A stretch of DNA of 5,527 nt from assembly GCA_003532555.1 (NCBI GenBank), contig DOEU01000094.1, positions 1 to 5,527 of the forward strand. The letters run 5' to 3'. Shown here piece after piece: positions 1 to 5,527 of the stretch (position 1 is the stretch's first letter; each line of letters starts with the position of its first letter). Source of the stretch: Verrucomicrobiota bacterium (GTDB lineage Bacteria; Verrucomicrobiota; Kiritimatiellia; Kiritimatiellales; Pontiellaceae). The notes below the pieces were generated by a model. It made no database searches, had not been told where the DNA came from, and was given only the letters and a program-made list of their open reading frames with translations. The translations under genes were made by a program, and so were the position numbers.

Positions 1-156
1 ACCCGTCGATATGATACGGAGCTCGACCGACTTGTTAAAACATGCACCACCGTGTTAGAACCTCTTTTAATTGTACTCGTAGCGTTAGTCGTTGGAGGCA
101 TTGCCGTTTGTTTACTTCTACCCGTTCTTACGCTGACAGATTCACTACATGTTTAA
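1..156 (+). CDS. gspF: GspF/PilC-type secretion platform protein, C-terminal fragment
   Basis: The window opens inside this gene; only the last 51 codons and the TAA stop are present. The visible residues contain the motif LEPLLIVLVALVVGGIAV followed by more hydrophobic residues and a short polar end (LTDSLHV). That is the typical last transmembrane helix and C-terminus of the GspF/PilC/TadC family. In that family the protein is a polytopic inner-membrane platform that couples the cytoplasmic assembly ATPase to pseudopilin polymerisation in type II secretion or type IV pili. The GspG and GspH genes directly downstream support the call. The fragment alone cannot decide between GspF (secretion) and PilC (pilus); the GspG-like neighbour favours GspF. 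Confidence 0.8.
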   Translation, partial: TRRYDTELDRLVKTCTTVLEPLLIVLVALVVGGIAVCLLLPVLTLTDSLHV

Positions 157-158
157 CC

Positions 159-164
159 AAAGGA
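159..164 (+). promoter_or_regulatory. Shine-Dalgarno that decides the gspG start
   Basis: AAAGGA lies five bases before the ATG at 170. The upstream in-frame ATG at 149 overlaps the gspF stop by eight bases and has no comparable ribosome binding site, so translation most likely begins at 170. This gives a 14-residue prepilin leader rather than a 21-residue one. Confidence 0.65.
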
Positions 165-169
165 ACAAG

Positions 170-565
170 ATGAAAAAAAGAAACTATTCTACGCGTTCAT
201 CAAAAAGCGGTTTTACGCTGATAGAAATTATTCTCGTGGTGGTTATTATTGGTATTTTAGCCGGTATCGGTCTTCCAAAATTGGGTGGAAAATCAGATAA
301 AGCCAAGATTGCTCAAGCGCAGGGGAATATTAATATGCTTAGTACAGCTATTATTGAATTTGAAATAATTAATGGGGACTATCCAACCACGCTGGATGGG
401 CTGTTAGATGAATCAATGGGAGGACCCTTTTTAGGGAAGAAGAATATTCCTTCAGATCCGTGGGATAAGCCCTATGTATACGCAGCACCGGGAGCCAATA
501 ATACACATATGTTCGATATTTCATGCACATCTCCAAAAGGGATCTCAATCAACAACTGGGAGTAA
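170..565 (+). CDS. gspG: Type II secretion major pseudopilin GspG
   Basis: Encodes 131 residues with a class III prepilin signal: a basic, Ser-rich leader (residues 1-14, MKKRNYSTRSSKSG) and then FTLIE. Prepilin peptidase would cut after G14, leaving mature Phe1 and the conserved Glu5 (E19). Residues 15 to about 38 form the hydrophobic N-terminal helix. The globular part has two GspG family hallmarks, YPTTLDGL (71-78) and DPWDKPYVYAAPG (96-108). In this family the protein polymerises into the periplasmic pseudopilus that pushes substrates through the outer-membrane secretin. The gene starts 13 bases after the gspF stop and ends 2 bases before gspH, so translation is probably coupled in one operon. 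The C-terminus (residues 114-131, ending SINNWE) is odd: the usual Asp- and Gly-rich calcium loop of GspG is shortened and has no Asp after residue 116. A type IV pilin-like role is an alternative, but the motifs favour GspG. Confidence 0.88.
   Translation: MKKRNYSTRSSKSGFTLIEIILVVVIIGILAGIGLPKLGGKSDKAKIAQAQGNINMLSTAIIEFEIINGDYPTTLDGLLDESMGGPFLGKKNIPSDPWDKPYVYAAPGANNTHMFDISCTSPKGISINNWE
558..562 (+). promoter_or_regulatory. Shine-Dalgarno that decides the gspH start
   Basis: GGGAG inside the last codons of gspG is five bases before the ATG at 568. An in-frame ATG at 523 would add 15 residues lying wholly inside gspG and would give an unusually long leader before the prepilin cleavage site. 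The start at 568 is therefore preferred. Confidence 0.6.
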
Positions 566-567
566 TC

Positions 568-1155
568 ATGCGATCCTCTTATCGGGATCGATCAAAATCA
601 ACTTCTGGCTTCACACTCATAGAAGTCATACTAGTTTTGGTCGTGATAGTTATTATTGCAGGAATTGCCCTTCCTAATCTATCCGGATCATATGGAAATG
701 CAAAACTTCGTAGTGCAGCTAGTAATATTGAGCGATTGGGGCGATATGCTAGAGGAATGGCCATCTTGCGAGAACAAAATCTTACCATGGTTATCGATGC
801 AGAAAAAAAACTAATATATGTCGGTGCAGAAAAAAAAATGGCTTCTGATGAAAGTGATCACGAGTTAAATCAAGATGTTCTGAAACGCCTCGGCTATATT
901 GATGGAACATCCGAAGAACACAATATAGCAATTGAAAAAGAAATATTCCGTTCTCTTCCCGATGGATTAAATGTTCGATATATTGAATTTGAAGGGACAA
1001 TTCTCGATCTAGCGAATGACTTATACACTTTTGAGTTCTATTCCAATGGTCAAAGCGATGCATTTAAACTTATCTTGAGTGATCGAAAAGATCGTTCTAT
1101 TCAAATTTATAGCGACCCTGTATCTGGAAAAGTTCGTTCTCAATTAATGAACTAA
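568..1155 (+). CDS. gspH: GspH/FimT-type minor pseudopilin
   Basis: Encodes 195 residues with a prepilin leader (residues 1-14, ending STSG) followed by FTLIE, so cleavage is expected after G14 with mature Glu5 at E19. The hydrophobic helix runs from about 15 to 38. Residues 44-76 (NAKLRSAASNIERLGRYAR, then MAILREQNLTMVID) match the GspH/FimT pattern of a helix followed by the first strands of the globular domain. The C-terminal part (FEFYSNGQSDAFKLILSD, then IQIYSDPVSGKV, about 155-189) resembles the family's closing beta-strands. GspH belongs to the minor pseudopilins, which act with the pseudopilus in the periplasm. It is the last gene of the visible gspF-G-H set and faces a convergent gene 22 bases away. 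Two A8/A9 tracts within a 13-base direct repeat lie at 798-837. The fold call is solid; whether it is GspH proper or a FimT/FimU pilin is less certain. Confidence 0.8.
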   Translation: MRSSYRDRSKSTSGFTLIEVILVLVVIVIIAGIALPNLSGSYGNAKLRSAASNIERLGRYARGMAILREQNLTMVIDAEKKLIYVGAEKKMASDESDHELNQDVLKRLGYIDGTSEEHNIAIEKEIFRSLPDGLNVRYIEFEGTILDLANDLYTFEFYSNGQSDAFKLILSDRKDRSIQIYSDPVSGKVRSQLMN

Positions 1156-1161
1156 AAGCTA

Positions 1162-1177
1162 TTAAATATCAATTTAA
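1162..1177. repeat. AT-only inverted repeat filling the convergent gap
   Basis: TTAAAT-ATCA-ATTTAA is a perfect 6-base stem with a 4-base loop, lying in the 22-base gap between the gspH stop and the stop codon of the convergent YyaL-type gene. Its position suits a bidirectional terminator. It has no G-C pairs and no real T-run follows on either strand, so it would be weak by itself. It may be only AT-rich spacer. Confidence 0.3.
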
Positions 1178-3226
1178 CTAAGGCCGATTCAGGGCAATTT
1201 TTAATTCATCTAAATCAAAAACTGGCGGCTTGCATTCAAAGGATTGGCAAATATAAATAGATGCCTTCCCATTGACGGGTAACTTGTTTTTTGTATGGCT
1301 TGCGAGCTGCCGCCACTGTTCTCGATTCTGGTCGGTAATGTGAATAATTACATCGGAAGGCTGACGATGCATCTGAAGCCATTCAAGACACTCATCAACC
1401 TGTAATTCATGATTCCCAACGATTACGATTTCAGGACCACCTTGAAAGTGCCCTTGGAAGGCTAAAAGAGCCTGCATAAAGTTAAGCGATTGATCCTGTA
1501 CAGGCTTTTCAAAAAGTCGGAATAAATCGGCAGCTGCTTTCTTCCATTTAGGATCTCCGGTGAGTCGGGCTATTCGAATTAAATTATCTAGATGAATCGA
1601 GTTTCCAGATGGAATGGCTCCATCATAAATCTCTTTCGGTCGAACAATAAGAGGGTCGACTTCTTGTGATGTCATAAAGTATCCAGCCTGTTGTTGATCT
1701 TTAAACAACCTCTCTATATGTTCTGCTAATTCCACTACTTTCACTATATAGCCAACATTCATGGTGGAATTATATAATTCCAATAATCCATTTATATAGA
1801 AAACATAATCTTCCAAGTTCCCCGGTATAATTGCCTCCCCATCACGCCAACGGTGCCATAAGTCTCCATTCTCTTTTGTTAAATATGTTTCCACAAATTG
1901 AGCGGCTTTTTCAGCAGCATGTACATACGTTCTACACTGCAAACTACGACCTGCTTTTGCTAATGCAGTTATCATGAGTCCATTCCAATCCGTTAATATC
2001 TTTGTATCTTTAAGCGGATGCACCCGCTTTTCTCTCTCTTTAAACAGAATCTTTTGAAGAGAAGAAAATCGATCTACTTCACTTTTATTGAGACGTTCTT
2101 TTAAATGAGGAATATTTCTACCAGTGTAGATCCCTGATGATTCATCTCGAAAATTACCCTTATCTTGAATATTCCAGATACGATTTATCCATGCCAAAGA
2201 ATTGCCTAGAAGAGTGTCTAATTCCTTCTTCTCCCATGTATAGAAGATACCCTCTTCTCCCTCACTATCTGCATCCTCTGCCGTATAAAAACCACCATCG
2301 GGATGATTCATATCCCGAAGAATATAGGTGATGAGTTCATGAACCACATTTTCATAGAACGTATCGTTGCTGTGCTTATACGCTTCAATATATGGTATAA
2401 TAAGAAGTGCTTGATCATATAACATCTTCTCAAAATGAGGGATCAACCATTCTGTATCGGTTGCATACCGGTGAAAACCATAACCAACTTGATCAAAAAG
2501 GCCACCTAACCGCATTTTTTCAAGAGTATATAAAGCGGCATTAATTTTCTCCTGATTGCCGGAACGTAATAAGAACAATAAACGATGGGGTGTCGGAAAT
2601 TTAGGTGCTTCTCCAAAGCCACCGTTCTCTTTATCAAATTGTACAAGCAAGCTTGCTTCCGCATTTTTGATAATGGTTTCGTTGATTTCATTTGTATCAG
2701 CTAGAGCCGTAAGTTGATGAGAGACCAGATGATCGGTTATTTTTTCTGAGGCATCTTCTAGTTTATTTCGCTCTATTCTCCACATTTCATCCACACGAGT
2801 AATTAACTCTTTCATTCCAATTCTACCATATCGTTGTTCTGGTGGAATATAGGTTGCTGCGTGGAACGGTTTTTGATTGGGTAATAAAAACAGCGATAAA
2901 GGCCATCCCCCACTTCCGTTCATCATCTGACATACCGTCATGTAAATAGAATCAATATCCGGTCGCTCTTCCCGATCAACCTTAATACAAACAAAAACAT
3001 CATTTAAAAGCTTTGCTATGGAAGGTTCTTCAAAAGATTCATGCTCCATAACATGACACCAGTGACACGTTGAATATCCTATGGATAGAAAGATAGGTTT
3101 ATCTTCATCTCGTGCCTTCTGAAAAGCCGCTTCTCCCCATGGATACCAATAGACTGGATTTGAAGCATGTTGAAGTAGATAAGGGCTCTTTTCGTGAATT
3201 AATAAATTGGTCTGCTCCATTGTCAT
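1178..3226 (-). CDS. yyaL: DUF255 thioredoxin-domain protein, YyaL/SPATA20 family
   Basis: Encodes 682 residues, close to the usual length for bacterial YyaL-like proteins, and is intact. Residues about 4-165 are the thioredoxin-like DsbH/DUF255 domain. It shows [13 protein letters not shown] (23-35), the CHWC redox motif (54-57) in [24 protein letters not shown] (83-92) and [11 protein letters not shown] (106-116). From about 185 to 600 is an alpha/alpha-toroid region related to the six-hairpin glycosidase/epimerase fold. Its family motifs include [22 protein letters not shown] (split 248-259 and 260-269), [11 protein letters not shown] (316-326), LTDWNGLMI (411-419) and [10 protein letters not shown] (535-544). 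The C-terminus has [12 protein letters not shown] (658-669), also typical. The biochemical function of the family is not settled; a cytosolic redox role and carbohydrate binding are only inferred from the folds. No signal peptide is seen. The start at 3226 has GAGGAG 13 bases upstream, a long spacing; ATG at 3220 is an alternative. It is transcribed alone, convergent to gspH and divergent from rpsB. Confidence 0.93.
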   Translation of the reverse strand: MTMEQTNLLIHEKSPYLLQHASNPVYWYPWGEAAFQKARDEDKPIFLSIGYSTCHWCHVMEHESFEEPSIAKLLNDVFVCIKVDREERPDIDSIYMTVCQMMNGSGGWPLSLFLLPNQKPFHAATYIPPEQRYGRIGMKELITRVDEMWRIERNKLEDASEKITDHLVSHQLTALADTNEINETIIKNAEASLLVQFDKENGGFGEAPKFPTPHRLLFLLRSGNQEKINAALYTLEKMRLGGLFDQVGYGFHRYATDTEWLIPHFEKMLYDQALLIIPYIEAYKHSNDTFYENVVHELITYILRDMNHPDGGFYTAEDADSEGEEGIFYTWEKKELDTLLGNSLAWINRIWNIQDKGNFRDESSGIYTGRNIPHLKERLNKSEVDRFSSLQKILFKEREKRVHPLKDTKILTDWNGLMITALAKAGRSLQCRTYVHAAEKAAQFVETYLTKENGDLWHRWRDGEAIIPGNLEDYVFYINGLLELYNSTMNVGYIVKVVELAEHIERLFKDQQQAGYFMTSQEVDPLIVRPKEIYDGAIPSGNSIHLDNLIRIARLTGDPKWKKAAADLFRLFEKPVQDQSLNFMQALLAFQGHFQGGPEIVIVGNHELQVDECLEWLQMHRQPSDVIIHITDQNREQWRQLASHTKNKLPVNGKASIYICQSFECKPPVFDLDELKIALNRP

Positions 3227-3257
3227 GATTTTAAGTCTACTCCTCTATTCAGACTCT

Positions 3258-3287
3258 ATTAGAATTAATCAATTAGGTATTAAACAA
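3258..3287 (-). promoter_or_regulatory. Candidate promoter for the YyaL-type gene
   Basis: On the minus strand, TTGTTT (3282-3287) and TCTAAT (3258-3263) are separated by 18 bases. The -10 element matches the sigma-70 consensus at five of six positions, the -35 only at three. This would give a leader of about 25-30 bases before the ATG at 3226. The region is AT-rich, so chance matches are common. Confidence 0.3.
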
Positions 3288-3288
3288 A

Positions 3289-3309
3289 AGAACGAACTCT
3301 GTTCATTCT
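3289..3309. repeat. Imperfect 9-3-9 palindrome between divergent promoters
   Basis: The arms AGAACGAAC (3289-3297) and GTTCATTCT (3301-3309) pair at eight of nine positions around a 3-base centre (TCT). The size and symmetry fit a dimeric regulator's operator, and the position is just upstream of the leftward promoter candidate. The inner GAAC/GTTC resembles a Gram-positive LexA box, but that box needs four central bases and this has three. No regulator can be assigned. Confidence 0.35.
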
Positions 3310-3351
3310 CTACCCCCTGAAAATGATATTCAAAAATCTATTGATATGTGC

Positions 3352-3380
3352 TTGCTCAACCAATCCTATCTTCTTATATT
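3352..3380 (+). promoter_or_regulatory. Candidate rpsB-tsf promoter
   Basis: TTGCTC (3352-3357) and TATATT (3375-3380) are separated by exactly 17 bases. The -10 element matches sigma-70 consensus at five of six positions, and the -35 has the important TTG. Transcription would start near 3387, just before the paired arms of the leader, giving a 5' untranslated region of about 95 bases. This is the best sigma-70-like pair I found in the intergenic region. Confidence 0.45.
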
Positions 3381-3386
3381 TTGCCC

Positions 3387-3481
3387 TCATTTGGCTGATA
3401 AACAGCCTGAAGCGAAGGCTGCCGTTCCTCCGGTATGTCAAAGCGGATTGTTAAATAAGATTAACTATAGGAGAGGAAATT
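3387..3481 (+). promoter_or_regulatory. Candidate structured rpsB leader (possible S2 autoregulatory RNA)
   Basis: The leader has three related arms: GGCTG (3393-3397), CAGCCT (3403-3408) and AGGCTG (3416-3421). The middle arm can pair perfectly with the first (5 pairs, loop ATAAA) or with the third (6 pairs, loop GAAGCGA), but not with both. Just downstream, TTCCTC (3425-3430), in the loop of a short CCG/CGG stem, is fully complementary to GAGGAA (3473-3478) in the rpsB ribosome binding site. In Escherichia coli the rpsB-tsf operon is repressed by S2 through its 5' leader; a similar role here is inference. The boundaries depend on the predicted transcription start. Confidence 0.4.
3469..3476 (+). 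promoter_or_regulatory. rpsB ribosome binding site
   Basis: AGGAGAGG is a strong, doubled Shine-Dalgarno whose inner GAGG lies five bases before the ATG at 3482. It fixes the rpsB start. Its GAGGAA portion is complementary to TTCCTC in the upstream leader. Confidence 0.75.
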
Positions 3482-4546
3482 ATGGCAGATTCATCTGTTA
3501 AGTCATTGCACGTCCAAGAACTACTTGATGCAGGTTTGCACTTTGGTCACCAAACCAAACGCTGGAATCCCAAAATGAAACGCTATATTCATGGCGCTAA
3601 GAATGGCATCTACATTATTGATCTAAACAAAACTCTTTCACAGTTAGAATTGGCTAAGATGTTTTTAAAAGAAACGGTTCTACGCGGTGAAAAAGTTCTT
3701 TTTGTCGGCACAAAAAAACAAGCTCGAGATTTATTTGAAGAAGCTGCTTCAGGAGCCAGTCAACCGTATGTCATTCATCGATGGCTTGGTGGAATGCTTA
3801 CGAATAATAAAACCATCCGTAGTTCTGTAGCTCGTATGCGCGATCTTCAGAAAATGGAAGAAGACGGTTCAATGGCAAAACTTCCAAAAAAAGAAGTATC
3901 AGTTCTACGCCGCGAACTGAATAAATTAGAACGTAACCTGACCGGTATTTCTGATATGGAACGCAAACCTGGAGCTCTATTCGTTGTCGATCTTAAACGT
4001 GAACACTTGGCACTTGCTGAAGCGGAACGTCTGAATATCCCTGTAGTTGCGCTAGTAGACACTAATGCCGATCCTGACCTTGTTGATTATCCTATTCCAG
4101 GCAATGATGACTCTGTGCGTTCTTTGAGTTTAATCTGCGATCAACTTGCTGAAACGATTAAGGAAGCGAATGCTGAATTCGAAGTTAAGGCAAAAGCCGA
4201 ACGCGAAGCCCGTGAAAAAGCGGCTGAAGAAGAACGCACACGTGCCCAAGCTGCTCGTGCAGAACGTGATAAAAAAGAAGCTGAAGATAAGAAGAAGCGC
4301 GAAGAAGTCTTGAAGAAGATCAAAGAGCAGAAAAAAAAGGAAGAAGCAAAGAAAGTCCCTGCTAAAACTGCTGTAAATGAAACGCCAAAAGTTGAGATAA
4401 AAAAATCAACGATCTCGGAGGAAGCGGAAGTCGGAACACCAGAAGCATCGAAAGAGGAGGCGGAAGAAATAATAAAATCGGAACCTCTCACTGAAGAAGT
4501 TTCGACAGAAATTACTGAAATATCTGAAGCAAAACCAGAAGCATAA
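3482..4546 (+). CDS. rpsB: 30S ribosomal protein S2 with a long charged C-terminal tail
   Basis: S2 binds the small ribosomal subunit between head and body and helps recruit S1. Residues 1 to about 228 are a complete S2 core. Signature 1 is LLDAGLHFGH (14-23), followed by WNPKMKRYI (28-36), FVGTKKQA (74-81) and WLGGMLTN (101-108). Signature 2 begins at P163 (PGALFVVDLKREH) and ends NIP (185-187). VDTNADPDLVDYPIPGNDD (192-210) is also typical. The protein is 354 residues, whereas S2 is commonly about 230-260. The extra 126 residues have a Lys/Arg/Glu/Ala-rich stretch (about 232-290) that looks like a charged single helix or coiled coil, then a Glu-rich tail (about 308-354). The stop is 22 bases before tsf, the classical rpsB-tsf operon. 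Inside the tail, AAAAAAG at 4333-4339 is an in-phase slippery heptamer. Confidence 0.97.
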   Translation: MADSSVKSLHVQELLDAGLHFGHQTKRWNPKMKRYIHGAKNGIYIIDLNKTLSQLELAKMFLKETVLRGEKVLFVGTKKQARDLFEEAASGASQPYVIHRWLGGMLTNNKTIRSSVARMRDLQKMEEDGSMAKLPKKEVSVLRRELNKLERNLTGISDMERKPGALFVVDLKREHLALAEAERLNIPVVALVDTNADPDLVDYPIPGNDDSVRSLSLICDQLAETIKEANAEFEVKAKAEREAREKAAEEERTRAQAARAERDKKEAEDKKKREEVLKKIKEQKKKEEAKKVPAKTAVNETPKVEIKKSTISEEAEVGTPEASKEEAEEIIKSEPLTEEVSTEITEISEAKPEA

Positions 4547-4568
4547 ATTTTCAAAAGGAGTCGTTTTA

Positions 4569-5408
4569 ATGTCCATCACAACAGGAATGATTAAAGAATT
4601 ACGCGATGCAACAAGTCTAGGAATTGCCGATTGTAAAAAAGCTCTTGTGCAAACCGAGGGCGATTTTGATGCCGCAATTAAAATTCTGCGTGAAAAAGGA
4701 GCTGCCGTTGCAGCTAAACGCGCAAGTAAAGAAGCCAATGAGGGTAAAATTGATGCCGTAGTAACCGCAGATAGCCAACAAGCGGCAATGATTGAAGTCA
4801 ATTGCGAGACTGATTTTGTGACTCGTAACGATGATTTTCAAGCCTTTGTTGGTGAACTTATTGATAATTCACTAAATTATGAAAGCGGTACTATGGCAGA
4901 CGCTGTGGCCGTAAAAATAGAAGAAAAGATTGCACAAGTAGGTGAAAAAATATCTCTTCGTCGTAATGAAAAATGGAGTGTCAATGGTACAGGTGCTATC
5001 GCTGCATATATTCATATGGGTGGCAAAGTAGGTGTGCTTATCGAACTGTCATGTGAAAAGTCAGAGAGTGTTTCAAATGCAGACTTTCAAGAATTAGCAA
5101 AAGATCTGACCTTGCATGTAGCAGCTGCAGCTCCGGAATATCTTGCTCGTGATGATGTTTCATCCGGTCAAATCGAAAGTGAAAAAGAAATTTTTCGGAA
5201 GCAGCTCGCTGGTAAGCCCGAAAATATTATAGACAAAATTCTTATTGGCAAAGTGAACAAGTATTTTTCTCAAATCTGTTTCTTAGAACAAGGATTTGTG
5301 AAAGAAGAGAAAAAATCTATAAAAAATCTTATTTCTGAAAAAAGCAAAGCTATTGGCGACACCATTCAGGTAAAACGGTATATCCGTTTTCAGCTTGGGG
5401 GCGAATAG
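4569..5408 (+). CDS. tsf: Translation elongation factor Ts
   Basis: EF-Ts is the nucleotide exchange factor that releases GDP from EF-Tu during protein synthesis. The 279-residue product is close to the E. coli length (about 283). The N-terminal UBA-like domain (about 1-55) includes LRDATSLGIADCKKAL (11-26), with Ser where most homologues have Gly after the Thr. The core has the EF-Tu-contacting motif NCETDFV (78-84), then AAYIHMGGKVGVLIEL (145-160) and LTLHVAAAAPEYL (180-192). The later region has GKPENIIDKI (215-224) and FLEQGFVK (238-245), and the protein ends RYIRFQLGGE. AAAAGGAG (4553-4560) lies eight bases before the ATG. The gene follows rpsB with a 22-base gap and no visible terminator, so co-transcription from the rpsB promoter is expected and any rpsB leader control would affect it too. 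Confidence 0.97.
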   Translation: MSITTGMIKELRDATSLGIADCKKALVQTEGDFDAAIKILREKGAAVAAKRASKEANEGKIDAVVTADSQQAAMIEVNCETDFVTRNDDFQAFVGELIDNSLNYESGTMADAVAVKIEEKIAQVGEKISLRRNEKWSVNGTGAIAAYIHMGGKVGVLIELSCEKSESVSNADFQELAKDLTLHVAAAAPEYLARDDVSSGQIESEKEIFRKQLAGKPENIIDKILIGKVNKYFSQICFLEQGFVKEEKKSIKNLISEKSKAIGDTIQVKRYIRFQLGGE

Positions 5409-5440
5409 GAAAGCAAACGGAATGTTGAAAAAAACATAAC

Positions 5441-5469
5441 TTGCCAATCACAATCTTTTTTTTTAGGTT
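5441..5469 (+). promoter_or_regulatory. Candidate tRNA promoter in the tsf-tRNA gap
   Basis: TTGCCA (5441-5446, five of six to the -35 consensus) and TAGGTT (5464-5469, keeping the key TA...T positions) are 17 bases apart, and the tRNA begins 13 bases after the -10. The spacer includes a T9 run (5456-5464). The gap from 5409 to 5482 otherwise holds only a weak ATGTT/AACAT hairpin (5422-5437) and no convincing terminator for tsf, so readthrough into the tRNA is also possible. Confidence 0.35.
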
Positions 5470-5482
5470 TCATCATTTCTAA

Positions 5483-5527
5483 GGCTGAGTAGCTCAGTTG
5501 GTCAGAGCAGCGGAATCATAATCCGCG
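5483..5527 (+). tRNA. tRNA with CAU anticodon, probably elongator Met, cut by the window edge
   Basis: The 5' part of a tRNA is clear. The acceptor strand is GGCTGAG (5483-5489), followed by TA. The D-arm has stem GCTC/GAGC (5492-5495 and 5505-5508) with loop AGTTGGTCA. The anticodon stem GCGGA/TCCGC (5510-5514 and 5522-5526) encloses loop ATCATAA, giving anticodon CAT at 5517-5519. The anticodon stem lacks the three G-C pairs of initiator tRNA, so this is elongator tRNA-Met or the lysidine-modified tRNA-Ile(CAU). Met is favoured by overall resemblance. The variable region, T-arm and 3' acceptor lie beyond the window. Confidence 0.88.

Noticed and set aside
149..169. Upstream ATG for gspG at 149
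   Set aside because: It overlaps the gspF stop, lacks a ribosome binding site and lengthens the prepilin leader; ATG 170 has AAAGGA at ideal spacing.
523..567. Upstream ATG for gspH at 523
   Set aside because: The extra 15 residues lie entirely within gspG in another frame, and ATG 568 has GGGAG five bases upstream.
1181..1207. Terminator for the gsp operon within the 3' end of the YyaL-type gene (GCC...GGC then T5)
   Set aside because: The stem is only three pairs, too short to support a call.
3294..3304. LexA/SOS box (GAAC...GTTC) upstream of the YyaL-type gene
   Set aside because: The Gram-positive LexA box needs four bases between GAAC and GTTC; here there are three. Retained only as an unassigned palindrome.
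4141..4801. Two long minus-strand open frames (137 and 131 codons) opposite the rpsB tail and the start of tsf
   Set aside because: They are Ser/Phe/Ala-rich mirror frames of Lys/Glu/Ala codons in rpsB and tsf, with no recognisable domain; the sense genes are certain.
5422..5464. Rho-independent terminator after tsf
   Set aside because: There is a T9 run at 5456-5464 but no stem directly before it; the only hairpin (ATGTT/AACAT) is weak and 18 bases away.
1..5527. CRISPR arrays, insertion sequences, integrase sites, toxin-antitoxin or defence genes
   Set aside because: No spaced repeats, transposase-like frames or terminal inverted repeats are seen; coding sequence is accounted for by secretion, DUF255 and translation genes.

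Overview
The window looks like a moderately AT-rich bacterial chromosome segment with ordinary housekeeping content and no sign of mobile DNA. The GspF-GspG-GspH pseudopilin genes indicate a diderm bacterium with a type II secretion or type IV pilus-like machine. The pseudopilin sequences and an unusually tailed ribosomal protein S2 loosely suggest a member of the PVC superphylum (Verrucomicrobia/Lentisphaerae/Kiritimatiellota-like). That placement is a low-confidence guess, not something the sequence proves.

Layout. Bases 1-1155 (+) are the 3' end of a tightly packed secretion operon: the last 51 codons of a GspF/PilC inner-membrane platform protein, then the major pseudopilin GspG (start 170), then a GspH/FimT-type minor pseudopilin (start 568). 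The genes are 13 and 2 bases apart, and the two pseudopilins each have a well-placed Shine-Dalgarno that fixes the start. A 22-base gap holding an AT-only inverted repeat separates this operon from a convergent gene at 1178-3226 (-). That gene encodes a full-length DUF255/YyaL/SPATA20-type protein with an N-terminal thioredoxin-like domain (CHWC) and a C-terminal alpha/alpha-barrel domain.

Bases 3227-3481 are a divergent intergenic region. It contains a weak leftward promoter candidate, an imperfect 9-3-9 palindrome, a good rightward promoter candidate (TTGCTC-17-TATATT) and a leader of about 95 bases before rpsB. The leader contains three matching arms that allow two mutually exclusive hairpins, plus a TTCCTC that complements the rpsB Shine-Dalgarno. 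This is a plausible autoregulatory RNA.

Bases 3482-5408 (+) are the classical rpsB-tsf translation operon (ribosomal protein S2 and elongation factor Ts). S2 carries a roughly 126-residue charged tail not found in the textbook protein. The window ends inside a CAU-anticodon tRNA, probably elongator tRNA-Met, which has its own promoter candidate.

The functional groups are separate: protein secretion or pilus assembly on the left, an orphan redox-like protein in the middle, and translation on the right. The most interesting items are the candidate rpsB leader switch and the S2 C-terminal tail. No clearly new multi-gene system is visible.
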